Assembly (NCBI GenBank): GCA_028284445.1
Contig: JANQRS010000026.1
Location: 1-41,652, forward strand
DNA length: 41,652 nt
Source: Calditrichia bacterium
GTDB lineage: Bacteria > Calditrichota > Calditrichia > RBG-13-44-9 > J075
Reading direction: 5' to 3'
Below the pieces are notes generated by a model, which was not told the DNA's origin, made no database searches, and worked only from the letters and a program-made list of their open reading frames with translations. Both the position numbers and the translations under genes were made by a program. Shown here piece by piece: positions 25,522 through 33,998 of this stretch. Every line of letters starts with the position of its first letter. Position 1 is the stretch's first letter.

Positions 25522-27186
25522 ATGAGAGATAGAAAAATATCGATTTCCTATGCAGTCATTTTCGGCGTAGCGCTGTTCACATTGGGTGGATGGTTGGGGT
25601 CGCAGGCTGATGAATCGGCCTTGAAAACCAGCATGATCGAGCAAGCTGAGCCCTTGTTTGGATTGGCCTTCACAGATACCGAACGCGACTCTATGCTGGA
25701 GAATTTGGACAATAATCTCACCAATTATCAGAAGATTCACGAATTCGCATTGAACAACGATGTGCCACCGGCGCTCAATTTTAATCCGATACCGGTTGGG
25801 GCTAGCTTTGAAGAGCCACAGCGTCCGATTCGCTTTAGCCTGCCCGGGAAAGTGAAACGGCCTAAAAATCTTGAAGATGCGGCATTCTACTCGGTAGCGG
25901 AATTGGCTGCCCTGATTCGCAGCCGGCAAGTGACCTCTGAAGAGCTCACGCGAATGTATCTCGGCCGCCTGAAAAAATATGACAAGATGCTGCACTGTGT
26001 GATCAGCTTGACGGAAGAATTAGCAATTGAGCAGGCGCGTCGCGCTGATGCTGAAATTGCCGCCGGTAACTATCGCGGGCCACTGCATGGGATTCCCTAC
26101 GGAGCAAAAGATTTGCTGGCAACCAAAACATACAAGACCACCTGGGGGGCCATGCCCTATAAAGATCAGGTGATCGACATAGATGCCACGGTTATCAAAC
26201 GCCTGGAAGAGGCCGGGGCGGTGCTGGTGGCGAAACTCACCTTGGGCGCGCTGGCCTGGGGCGACGTTTGGTTTGGAGAAAAGACCCGTAACCCCTGGAA
26301 CCTGGAGCAAGGAAGCAGCGGGTCGTCGGCAGGCTCTGCCTCCGCAACCTCCGCCGGGCTGGTTGGATTCAGCATCGGAACAGAGACCTGGGGTTCAATC
26401 GTTTCCCCCTCAACGCGCTGTGGCGTGAGCGGGCTGCGTCCGACTTATGGGCGAGTGAGTCGGGTTGGGGCAATGGCGCTGAGCTGGTCGATGGATAAAA
26501 TTGGTCCGATCTGCCGTACTGTGGAAGATTGCGCAATTGTTTTCGAAGCGATTTACGGTCCGGATGGGGTCGATCAAACCCTGTATGATGTTGCTTTCAA
26601 CTATCGGCCGGACATTAACCTCAAGAAGCTACGGGTTGGTTATCTGAAAGATTCATTTGACGCCGATTACCCGAACAAGCAAAATGACATGGCCAGCCTG
26701 GCGGTATTAAAGGAAATGGGTGTGGAGCTGATTCCAATTTCCCTGCCGGATCTGCCGGTTGGCAATATTGGCTTTATCCTAAGCGCCGAAGCCGGTGCGG
26801 CTTTCGACGCCCTTACCCGCAGCAATCGTGATGATGAAATGGTGCGTCAGATTCGCAATGCCTGGCCCAATGTGTTTCGCGCTGCCCGAATGATTCCCGC
26901 GGTTGAATATATCAACGCCAATCGCGTTCGGCATACCTTGATCCAGGAAATGGCCAAAACCCTGAAGGACATCGATATTTATGTTGCGCCTTCCTTCAGC
27001 GGCAACTTGCTGTTGACAAACCTGACCGGTCACCCCTGTGTGGTCGTTCCCAATGGGTTCTCCGAAAACGGTGGTCCTACCAGCATTTCTTTCCATGCCA
27101 ACCTGTTTGACGAAGGACGGTTGTTGGCATTTTCGCGCGCTTATCAGCAACGAACGGATTTTCATAAGAAGCATCCAAAGCTCTAA
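25522..27186 (+). CDS. exported amidase-signature family hydrolase
   Basis: A 554-aa serine amidase. The start at ATG 25522 has GAGGAG six bases upstream; the frame extends to a TTG at 25504 that would include that site. An N-terminal hydrophobic segment (ISYAVIFGVALFTLGGWLG) looks like a signal peptide or anchor. The amidase-signature triad aligns as K196 in GIPYGAKDL, cis-Ser S268 in GSSGSSAGS and nucleophile S292 in TETWGSIVSPS. The conserved GLRPTYGRVSR follows. It resembles GatA-like enzymes but the leader, the GSS-AG variation and the lack of gatB/gatC nearby argue for a free amidase. Substrate unknown. It is divergent from the M20 amidohydrolase. Confidence 0.9.
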   Translation: MRDRKISISYAVIFGVALFTLGGWLGSQADESALKTSMIEQAEPLFGLAFTDTERDSMLENLDNNLTNYQKIHEFALNNDVPPALNFNPIPVGASFEEPQRPIRFSLPGKVKRPKNLEDAAFYSVAELAALIRSRQVTSEELTRMYLGRLKKYDKMLHCVISLTEELAIEQARRADAEIAAGNYRGPLHGIPYGAKDLLATKTYKTTWGAMPYKDQVIDIDATVIKRLEEAGAVLVAKLTLGALAWGDVWFGEKTRNPWNLEQGSSGSSAGSASATSAGLVGFSIGTETWGSIVSPSTRCGVSGLRPTYGRVSRVGAMALSWSMDKIGPICRTVEDCAIVFEAIYGPDGVDQTLYDVAFNYRPDINLKKLRVGYLKDSFDADYPNKQNDMASLAVLKEMGVELIPISLPDLPVGNIGFILSAEAGAAFDALTRSNRDDEMVRQIRNAWPNVFRAARMIPAVEYINANRVRHTLIQEMAKTLKDIDIYVAPSFSGNLLLTNLTGHPCVVVPNGFSENGGPTSISFHANLFDEGRLLAFSRAYQQRTDFHKKHPKL

Positions 27187-27216
27187 GATTTGATATATCA
27201 AATTGGCCGTAAAGCA

Positions 27217-27249
27217 CAAAACCACTCCGCAGGAGTGGTTTTGCTTTTC
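27217..27249. terminator. bidirectional rho-independent terminator
   Basis: CAAAACCACTCC (27217-27228) and GGAGTGGTTTTG (27232-27243) form a 12-bp perfect stem with a GCA loop, followed by CTTTTC. The plus-strand tail is TTTTGCTTTTC and the minus-strand side is TTTTGTGCTTTA. It lies between the convergent amidase and TPR lipoprotein genes and can end both. Confidence 0.88.
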
Positions 27250-27272
27250 TGGTTGCCGGGGAGGTTGGCACT

Positions 27273-27917
27273 TTAAATGATTTTTGGTGAATCATTCATT
27301 TTTTTGCGTAGCTCTTCCATTCGAATCCGGGCATATTCAACATGCTTACGGTGCTCGACCGGCGCATAGCGGATGTAATCACCATAGGCCTTGTACGCTT
27401 CTTCGAAATGACCTAATTCTTCGCAGGCAACGGCTTTGTTATAATAAGGATCTGCATAGAAAGGCTTCAGATAAATGGCGCGTTCGCGATCGGATATTGC
27501 TCGTTTGAAATCACCCAGATGATAATAAGCAGTGCCTCGCTCATTATAGGCCAATGCCAGATCGGGGTGAATGTTCAGCACCTTGTTGATCGTTTCAATT
27601 TTTTCTTCCGGTTTATAAGCGTTTCCCAGGCCGATTGCCTGAAAGAGATAGCGCGCTGCGTCTTCTTCGATGGATTGATCAAGCAGGCCGTCGAGGATTT
27701 TCAGACTGCTGGAGGCTGGTGTATAAAGCGGATCGAGCTCCAGCGCTCGCTCCAGAAAAACCTTGGCCTGAACGAAATCCCCTTCCGAGCCAAATTGAAT
27801 GGCTGTATCGTAGTGCATTTCGGAATTTTCTTCCGCTACTTCCTTGTTGCACCCGAAAGCAATAAACAGTAATGATGTAAGGATGATGGCAACGATGCGT
27901 TTGTTGTGTAGAGTCAT
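27273..27917 (-). CDS. TPR-repeat lipoprotein
   Basis: A 214-aa protein. The start at 27917 is chosen because GAGGGG lies about nine bases upstream and the protein then opens with a lipoprotein signal (RIVAIILTSLLFIAFGC, cysteine as residue 23). Tetratricopeptide repeats follow: the pair DTAIQFGSEGDFVQAKVFLE and ALELDPLYTP, then DLALAYNERGTAYYHLGDFK with RAISDRERAIYLKPFYADPY and YNKAVACEELGHFEEAYKAY. It is probably anchored in the outer or inner membrane and binds a partner protein, unknown. Its ATG starts two bases after the stop of a 61-codon ORF, with the SD inside that ORF, indicating translational coupling. Confidence 0.88.
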   Translation of the reverse strand: MTLHNKRIVAIILTSLLFIAFGCNKEVAEENSEMHYDTAIQFGSEGDFVQAKVFLERALELDPLYTPASSSLKILDGLLDQSIEEDAARYLFQAIGLGNAYKPEEKIETINKVLNIHPDLALAYNERGTAYYHLGDFKRAISDRERAIYLKPFYADPYYNKAVACEELGHFEEAYKAYGDYIRYAPVEHRKHVEYARIRMEELRKKMNDSPKII

Positions 27918-27918
27918 A

Positions 27919-28104
27919 TTATTTTTCCCCTCGTGTAGATTGCGTTGAATGCGACCGGGCTGGCAGATCACACAAATTATTGCTGCGTTCTTTTACGACC
28001 GGATTGGAATACTCTGGTCTGGTATGGGGATAAATAAAGACGGGGAGTTCTTTTGAGAACTTGTAAATGACACCAAGAAACTTCCTTGTTCTGAATTTTT
28101 CCAT
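27919..28104 (-). CDS. 61-aa small protein upstream of TPR lipoprotein
   Basis: A 61-aa open frame starting ATG at 28104 and stopping with TAA at 27919, one base before the lipoprotein ATG. A perfect Shine-Dalgarno AAGGAGG lies eight bases upstream (28113-28119 on the plus strand), the strongest reason to call it real. The N-terminal half is basic and contains MEKFRTRKFLGVIYKFSKEL, the C-terminal half polar, with one cysteine. I know no homologue. It may be a structural small protein or a leader peptide that couples translation to the lipoprotein. Confidence 0.55.
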   Translation of the reverse strand: MEKFRTRKFLGVIYKFSKELPVFIYPHTRPEYSNPVVKERSNNLCDLPARSHSTQSTRGEK

Positions 28105-28107
28105 TAC

Positions 28108-28125
28108 CTAAACCTCCTTGTTTAG
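28108..28125 (-). promoter_or_regulatory. hairpin that presents a Shine-Dalgarno in its loop
   Basis: On the minus strand CTAAAC (28125-28120) and GTTTAG (28113-28108) form a 6-bp perfect stem whose six-base loop is AAGGAG, the Shine-Dalgarno of the 61-aa ORF. The start codon follows three bases after the stem. A loop-exposed SD is unusual and could be a regulatory element or protein-binding site. Confidence 0.5.
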
Positions 28126-28220
28126 ACAAACCGGATAAAAATCTTTTAAAGAATAAGATACAATTGTCGATAAGGCGCTGTGCAAAAAATCACAAGGAGC
28201 GATTTCTGATTATTTGATGC

Positions 28221-28826
28221 CTAGCCGCCGAACATGCGAATGAAGCCATTGGCGGCGTTGGGGATAAGAACGAGGGTGAGAAATAGCCCGGCCAGTGCAC
28301 CCCAGATATGGGCTTCATGATCTATGCGTGGGAAATAATTGTTCTTTGCAGCATAGTAGCTGCCACCGAGAAAGAGCAGCGCAAACATCCATGCATCAAT
28401 GGGGATGATGAAGAACAGCAAGAGTTCTGCTTCCGGATAGAAGAGAATGAACGAAAAGAGCAGTCCGGAAATGGCGCCCGAGGCACCCAGGCTGCGATAG
28501 TCCGGCCGGTCCTTCTTTTTCCAGGTGGAGACAAGTCCGCTGATGATCAATGAGCCGAAGTAGATGATGGCAAAATTTGTATTACCCACTTCCGGACGTT
28601 TTTCCAGGGCGAATCCGAAAATATAAAAGACGTAGAGGTTCACAGCCAGGTGCAGCCAGCTGCCATGTACAAAGCCATGAGTTAATACCCGAAGATAACG
28701 GCCTTCGCGTACCATTTGGTATGGGTACAGGAGCAGGTCTTCAATGAGATGGCGATTCTTTTCGAGGGTGTAGTATCCAACAGCAGCCGTAACGGCAAGC
28801 AGTGTTGCAGAAACAAAGGGTGTCAT
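28221..28826 (-). CDS. rhomboid-family intramembrane serine protease
   Basis: A 201-aa membrane protein with about six helices. Rhomboid motifs are clear: HGSWLHLAVN in helix 2 with the conserved H-x-x-x-N, catalytic S116 in GASGAISG (helix 4), and H173 in HEAHIWGALAG (helix 6), giving the Ser-His dyad. The opening LTHGFVHG corresponds to the family L1 region. It would cleave membrane proteins within the bilayer. Substrates are unknown. No good ribosome site precedes the ATG at 28826, and the upstream FAD/Fe-S dehydrogenase gene ends 61 bp away, so co-transcription is possible. Confidence 0.9.
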   Translation of the reverse strand: MTPFVSATLLAVTAAVGYYTLEKNRHLIEDLLLYPYQMVREGRYLRVLTHGFVHGSWLHLAVNLYVFYIFGFALEKRPEVGNTNFAIIYFGSLIISGLVSTWKKKDRPDYRSLGASGAISGLLFSFILFYPEAELLLFFIIPIDAWMFALLFLGGSYYAAKNNYFPRIDHEAHIWGALAGLFLTLVLIPNAANGFIRMFGG

Positions 28827-28887
28827 AAGCTTTTCAGTCTATTCAGGTTCACAAAGGCTACAATCTAACACATTTCTTACTCGAAAC

Positions 28888-31803
28888 TCAATCTTTTTTC
28901 AAGGCATCACGAAGGACTTCGGCCGGATGATAGGCGCGTTTGTTGGCGCCATGCTCAATCTGATGACGGCAGCTGGTACCCGCGGCGACGACAATGGTGT
29001 CTGCTTCAGCACCGCGAACGGCCGGGAGCAGACGCCGCTCTGCCATTTTCAGCGAAATATCAAGATGCTCTTCCTCATAGCCGAATGAGCCTGCCATGCC
29101 GCAGCAGCCGGAATCAACCTCTGAGACCTGGTAACCGGGAGCGGCAAGGGCCTTCACACTGGGAGCTGTGCCGACGAGTGCTTTTTGATGGCAGTGGCCA
29201 TGCAGCAAAATGGACTTCTGTGCGGCATCAAAGACCCCGTCCAGTTCATCGGCATCTGCCAGCCTGGCAATAAATTCTTCGAACATCAAGGCTCGATCGG
29301 CCACCACCCGGGCATCCTCATTCTCCGGAAGCAGATACAGGTATTCGTCTTTTAGAGTGAGAAGGCAACTGGGCTCCAGGCCAATGATGGGAATGCCTTT
29401 TTTCGCGAAGGGGGCGAGTTTTGCAACCGTCTCACGAGCAGCCTTGCGCGCCGGATCAACCAGCCCTTTTGAGATCATCGGTCGTCCGCAGCAGCGATGT
29501 CCCGGCAGCAGCACTTCATAGCCGAGCGCTTCCAGGACTTCGGTAGCGGCAATGGCAATATGCGGATCGTTGTAGGTGTTGAATGTGTCGTTGAAGAGCA
29601 CAACCTGCTTTTGAGGTGAGGTGTTGAGTTGACGGCGTTTTTTGAACCAGCTTGTGAAGGGCTGCTTGGTGAAGTTCGGAAGCTGGCGGCTGGAACCAAG
29701 GCCCATGACTTTTTTCATTAGGCCACTTCCCATGAAGAAGTTCGCCAGCGGTGCAGCGGCCCCACTTGACAGGCGGCTGAGACTGGCAATATGTCCAAAT
29801 AGTCTGGCACGCAGTGGCGTCCCATTCTTTTTGTAATAATGTGCCAGGAATTCGAATTTGATTTTGGCCATGTCTACAGAAGAGGGACATTCTGCCTTAC
29901 AGGCCTTACATTCGATGCAGAGGTCCATTACCTCATACATGCGCTGACTGGTTAATTCTTCAAGCGGTAATTTACCGGACATTGCTGCGCGTAAGGCATT
30001 AGCCCGTCCGCGAGTGCTGTGTTCTTCTTCGCGAGTGACCATAAAACTTGGGCACATCGTTCCGGTTGTTTTTTTACGGCAGACGCCGGCGCCGTTGCAC
30101 ATTTCAACCGCACGATTAAAACCCTGATCGCTGGACCAATCAAGGTGCTCTTTCAGATTTGTTGTTGAATAATCCTTGCCATAGCGCAGGTGCTCGCGCA
30201 TGTCGCCGGTTTCCACCATGTTCCCGGGATTCATGAGGTTGTGCGGATCAAAAATATGCTTCACCTCTTTGAACAGCGCATAGAGGTCCGTGCCATAAAA
30301 GCGTTCATTGAGCCAGCTTCGTGTTCTCCCATCACCATGCTCACTCGATAATGAACCACCATAGCCGCTAACGAGGTCTGCCGAGAATTGGGCAATTTGC
30401 GGCAGTTTATCAATATCACCGGCGACTTTGGCGTTGATCAATGGGCGAACATGCAGACAGCCGGCGCTGGCGTGGGCATAATATGCCACGCGCGTATCAA
30501 TTGATTTACAAAATGCTTCAATCTTCTCAATGTATTCTGCGAGATGTTCGGGCGGTACTGCGGCATCTTCTATGAAGGGCAATGGCTTATGATCGCCCTT
30601 GATGCTCATTAACAAGCCGAGGCCAACCTTACGGACTGTCCAGACATTGCCTTGCTCTATCGGGCTAAAGGCCCTCACATTTCGAAAACGCACCTTGTGC
30701 TTGCGAAGAATATCTTCCAGGCGGTCGATTTTTTGACGCAGATCTTTCTCATCTTTACCGTAAAATTCAGTGATTAGAACGCAGTTTGGTTTGCCATCAA
30801 CGAACTGGGCGAGCAGGCGGGCATATTCCGGGACTTCACGGCAAAGCGTGAGGCCGAGATTGTCAAGCAATTCAATAGCCGAAGGGTCTGCTTCCAGCAT
30901 AATTGGAATGGATGACAGCGCCTCTTGCAGGCTCTCAAAATGAATCAGCGCCAAGGCAGTTTCTTCCGGTAAAGGAACCAAGCTGACCTTTAATTCGCTG
31001 ATAACCGCCAATGTGCCTTCCGCGCCTGTAAGCAATTTCGATAAATTAAAGCGATGGTCGGGGCTGTTGCGGAAAGATACGCCTTCTCCGACGAAGCGGT
31101 CGAGGTTGTAGCCGCCGCAGCGACGCCAGTGACGGGGCGTTCCGGTAGCGATCGTTTGCCTGTTTTGGGGATCTTCAATGAGAGGCTTGATGCGGCGATA
31201 GATATCGCCCTGGAAACCGGATAATTTGGCGGCATGTTCCAGTTGGCCGTTTTCCATCGGTGAAAAATGGAAGGGGGAACCATCGCTGAGAAAACCCTTT
31301 ACTTCCAGCACGTGGTCGGCAGTCATGCCGTAAAGGATGGAGTGGGCACCGGTTGAATTGTTGGATACGATACCGCCCAGGCAAGCGCGCTGGCTACTGG
31401 CTGGATCGGGCCCAAACTGCAGTCCGTGCGGGCGGAGATACATATTGAGCTCATCGAGCACGATGCCCGGCTCAACGCGCACCCACTTCTCTTCGACGTT
31501 TAATTCCAGTACCTGATCTAGGTGCCGGCTAAAATCGATGACCAGGGCTTCATTGACAGCCTGGCCGGCAAGGCTGCTACCGCCGGTACGGGGGAGTAAG
31601 GGCAGTTTATGCTTTGCTGCTGCCTCGATTGCCGCCTGGACATCATCAATATGTTTGGGAATCATGACGCCGTGGGGCATCATTTGATAAATGCTGGCAT
31701 CCGTGCTGTATAATGTGCGGCTGTATATATCCGTTCGTAATTCACCGCCTATCCGTTTTTCTAACTCACTGAGAAAGTCGCTGAGGGCAGCATTCCGGGT
31801 CAT
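28888..31803 (-). CDS. YdiJ-like FAD and Fe-S dehydrogenase (GlcD-GlpC fusion)
   Basis: A 971-aa fusion resembling E. coli YdiJ (about 1018 aa). The N-terminal half is FAD_binding_4 (PRTGGSSLAGQAVNEALVID) and FAD-oxidase C-terminal domain (EHGDGRTRSWL). Next comes a ferredoxin-like module with cysteine clusters from C569 (CNGAGVCRK...MCPS) and C629 (CIECKACKAECP), giving two 4Fe-4S sites, then CCG domains (HRCCGRP, HGHCHQK, DSGCCGMAGSFG). The family oxidises D-2-hydroxyacids such as D-lactate or D-2-hydroxyglutarate and passes electrons to the membrane chain; YdiJ has been reported as a D-2-hydroxyglutarate dehydrogenase. Exact substrate here is unknown. It follows gldC by 77 bp and precedes the rhomboid gene. 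Confidence 0.9.
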   Translation of the reverse strand: MTRNAALSDFLSELEKRIGGELRTDIYSRTLYSTDASIYQMMPHGVMIPKHIDDVQAAIEAAAKHKLPLLPRTGGSSLAGQAVNEALVIDFSRHLDQVLELNVEEKWVRVEPGIVLDELNMYLRPHGLQFGPDPASSQRACLGGIVSNNSTGAHSILYGMTADHVLEVKGFLSDGSPFHFSPMENGQLEHAAKLSGFQGDIYRRIKPLIEDPQNRQTIATGTPRHWRRCGGYNLDRFVGEGVSFRNSPDHRFNLSKLLTGAEGTLAVISELKVSLVPLPEETALALIHFESLQEALSSIPIMLEADPSAIELLDNLGLTLCREVPEYARLLAQFVDGKPNCVLITEFYGKDEKDLRQKIDRLEDILRKHKVRFRNVRAFSPIEQGNVWTVRKVGLGLLMSIKGDHKPLPFIEDAAVPPEHLAEYIEKIEAFCKSIDTRVAYYAHASAGCLHVRPLINAKVAGDIDKLPQIAQFSADLVSGYGGSLSSEHGDGRTRSWLNERFYGTDLYALFKEVKHIFDPHNLMNPGNMVETGDMREHLRYGKDYSTTNLKEHLDWSSDQGFNRAVEMCNGAGVCRKKTTGTMCPSFMVTREEEHSTRGRANALRAAMSGKLPLEELTSQRMYEVMDLCIECKACKAECPSSVDMAKIKFEFLAHYYKKNGTPLRARLFGHIASLSRLSSGAAAPLANFFMGSGLMKKVMGLGSSRQLPNFTKQPFTSWFKKRRQLNTSPQKQVVLFNDTFNTYNDPHIAIAATEVLEALGYEVLLPGHRCCGRPMISKGLVDPARKAARETVAKLAPFAKKGIPIIGLEPSCLLTLKDEYLYLLPENEDARVVADRALMFEEFIARLADADELDGVFDAAQKSILLHGHCHQKALVGTAPSVKALAAPGYQVSEVDSGCCGMAGSFGYEEEHLDISLKMAERRLLPAVRGAEADTIVVAAGTSCRHQIEHGANKRAYHPAEVLRDALKKD

Positions 31804-31880
31804 GGGATCTCTTTGGGGTTGGTCAAATAGACATGGCGTTTTTAATGAAATGCTATTTGTAGAGGCGTTGTGCCGGGCAC

Positions 31881-32225
31881 TTAACTTGCCGGGCCTTGCT
31901 CCTGGGATTTCTTCAACTCCGCTGCAAATTGATTGGCAAAATTGCGAATCATTCCGGCCAGCGCCGTGTTGTTACTTGCTCGCCGATACGTATCCGCCAT
32001 GCTCAGCAGATTATGCACAAAATGTGCATTCATGTGATGAAGCAGCATATCCTTGGTCCACAGGTCGATGCTCATGCTGTTCTTGGCTTCAGGATCCCAG
32101 AGGTATAACATCATCGAGCTGGCCAGTTTCTTGCCGTCACCGGCATCCGTTGCTTCCCATTCAATGCGCTCCGGGACGTGGTCGTCACTGAGTTCTATGG
32201 TGAGTTTAATTTCTTTTTTGGGCAT
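31881..32225 (-). CDS. gldC: gliding motility protein GldC homologue
   Basis: A 114-aa protein matching GldC along its length: KKEIKLTIELSDDHVPERIE, then EWEATDAG, MMLYLWDPEAKNSMSIDLWT, KDM, and SMADTYRRASN with a final helix. GldC is a small cytoplasmic protein found alongside the Bacteroidota gliding and type 9 secretion machinery, where gldB and gldC are often together. The start at 32225 is preferred since GGAAGGAT lies about seven bases upstream; an earlier ATG at 32231 is almost on top of it. No other gld or por genes are in the window. The precise function of GldC is not settled. Confidence 0.85.
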   Translation of the reverse strand: MPKKEIKLTIELSDDHVPERIEWEATDAGDGKKLASSMMLYLWDPEAKNSMSIDLWTKDMLLHHMNAHFVHNLLSMADTYRRASNNTALAGMIRNFANQFAAELKKSQEQGPAS

Positions 32226-32334
32226 TCCCATATCCTTCCGGTAATCAATCATAGGATGAGTACTTACCTTTGAAGTTTAAGGAAATTGATAGAGGAAATG
32301 AAGTGGAATGGAAAAGAAAGTGGCACTGCCACTG

Positions 32335-33492
32335 CTAATTTTTCCCTCGCGCTTTCCAATAGCTGCCGGTGCCGCCATGAGCCAGCATGCTGGTCATGAT
32401 TTCACCATGTCCGGAGGAAGCCAATGCGGTCATATTGCGATAAAGTTGAATGTAGCCGGCCATTGAGGCAGGTACGGCGTCGCTGATGCTAGAAGACTTA
32501 TTGCCTGACTGGTAATTCCGGTAGTGGCTCTGAATATCACGACGCTGATCGCGGGAAAATTGCTGCCAGTTGTAATCAACCACCGGCCAGACAACGCTTG
32601 CTGCACACAAGAAGCGTTTCTGCTCTGTATCGAGATGGGCGAAATTATGAACCAGGCTTTCGGCAAACTTGCGGCGCTTTTCCGTCGGCAAAGGCCGAAC
32701 AGAACCGCTGCTTAGCTGATCAATAAATTCCATATAATCCAACAAGGCATTGACATCCTGATCCGTGAGCATCAGAGATTCTTGTTCATCATAGGCCAGC
32801 ATTTTGACGTAGCGATTAACGATGGCTACCATCAGCGGTTGGTCGCGTTCCGGCAGATGTCGTGTGGCCGTGTAAAATCCGCTGAGCAACTGTTGGCGGG
32901 ATGCACCGACGTCCAGGGGATTCTTCTGCCGGGCAACGTTTTGCATGGATGTTTTCAGCGCGGCGACCTGCTCCAGGAATTTCTTCGGCGCCTTCCCGAA
33001 TTCGTGGATCGATGCCCGCGTGAAGTCGTCCTTTTCTCTTGGCTGCAAACGATGTCCACTAACAAACTGCATAACCAACAGTCCGATATCTACGTGATTC
33101 TCCAGCAAACGATGCTCACCCATTTCTGCGAGAACCCCATTGGGTTTTTTCTTGCGGCGGATAACATCGGTACGTTCGCATACAATCTGCTGTCCTTTTG
33201 CATCAACCAGGGTTAGTCGTCCGCGCGCCATATTGTGGATAGTATAACTGAAAGAGCGTCCATGGGTATCCACCATCACCAGCTTGTTTTTCACCAATTC
33301 ATAGTTGCCGGCTCGATTTTCCCGGTCTGTTGCCAGGATAAACGTACCATTTTCATGAAAGGTCATTTTCATCTCCGGCTGTGAGGCGATCCAGGATCCG
33401 GCCAGATCTTTGGCGGTTGCGGCAGACAAAAGGGTGACCATAAAGAGCACAAAATATACGGCATAAGCAGTTTTGGAATGTTTTTCATCCAT
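32335..33492 (-). CDS. exported protein of unknown function (lipocalin-like N-terminus)
   Basis: A 385-aa protein with a signal peptide (YAVYFVLFMVTLLSAATA). Residues about 29-108 have a compact beta pattern with LAGSWIASQPEMKMTFHENG, then YELVKNKLVMVDT and LTLVDAKGQQ, similar to lipocalin-like or copper-resistance-NlpE-type sheets, but that comparison is loose. The remaining 270 residues are helix-rich with paired aromatic and charged segments, such as FCHNFAH-like ESLVHNFAHLD and YNWQQFSRDQRRD, and do not match a family I know. The ATG at 33492 lacks a clear ribosome site, so another start is possible. It is first in the run to gldC and the dehydrogenase. Confidence 0.75.
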   Translation of the reverse strand: MDEKHSKTAYAVYFVLFMVTLLSAATAKDLAGSWIASQPEMKMTFHENGTFILATDRENRAGNYELVKNKLVMVDTHGRSFSYTIHNMARGRLTLVDAKGQQIVCERTDVIRRKKKPNGVLAEMGEHRLLENHVDIGLLVMQFVSGHRLQPREKDDFTRASIHEFGKAPKKFLEQVAALKTSMQNVARQKNPLDVGASRQQLLSGFYTATRHLPERDQPLMVAIVNRYVKMLAYDEQESLMLTDQDVNALLDYMEFIDQLSSGSVRPLPTEKRRKFAESLVHNFAHLDTEQKRFLCAASVVWPVVDYNWQQFSRDQRRDIQSHYRNYQSGNKSSSISDAVPASMAGYIQLYRNMTALASSGHGEIMTSMLAHGGTGSYWKARGKN

Positions 33493-33998
33493 GATAAAAA
33501 CAGCCTTCCAGCGTTTGGGATGTGTAATGGGAGTATCGGATTCACCGCCGGGATCGGTAGAAAGAAAGCCGGAATGGGGCGGAAAAAGGAATCGGCCTTT
33601 TAAAAGATCAAATTGTGGGAAGATACAGTCAAGGCGAGCGGTTATGTGTGAAGCGGGTCACAATGAGAGGGCATTGAAGCATTGAAACATCGAAGCATTG
33701 ATTAGATGGTCGGCAGTAGCAGTAGCACTTGGCAGGAAAAGCAGTCGGCGGTTTGCGGTTGGCCGTGAAAACGTTGATCGTTCAGTGTTGATCGTCAACG
33801 GCGAAGCCGTTACATAGCACAGCCTCATGTTCGCTTACGGCGAACGTGGGGGGACGAAGACATTGAAACATCGAAACATCGAAGCATTGATAAGACAGTC
33901 GGCAGCAGCAGTAGCACTTGGCAGGGGAGGCGGTAGCAGTGGGCGGTTTGCGGTCGGCTGTGAAAAAGGTTGATCGTTCAACGAAAAACGGTCATCGC
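33493..33998. other. 506-bp intergenic region with duplicated sequence
   Basis: No convincing gene. An approximately 110-bp direct repeat is present: copy A from about 33680 to 33786 and copy B from about 33861 to 33979, sharing ATTGAAACATCGAAGCATTG-like starts, GTAGCACTTGGCAGG, GGCGGTTTGCGGT and GTTGATCGTTCA. Two short hairpins sit between them: AACGGC-gaa-GCCGTT (33797-33811) and GTTCGC-ttacg-GCGAAC (33829-33845). The stop of the GH13 gene is just to the right. Confidence 0.7.
33680..33979. repeat. imperfect direct repeat, about 180-190 bp apart, in noncoding DNA
   Basis: Segments near 33680-33786 and 33861-33979 match in order at several blocks: GAAACATCGAAGCATTGAT, GTCGGCAGNAGCAGTAGCAC, TTGGCAGG, GGCGGTTTGCGGT and GTTGATCGTTCA, with small insertions between. 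The blocks themselves contain simple CGAAGCATTGAAACAT-type internal repeats. No coding frame spans it. Confidence 0.75.
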
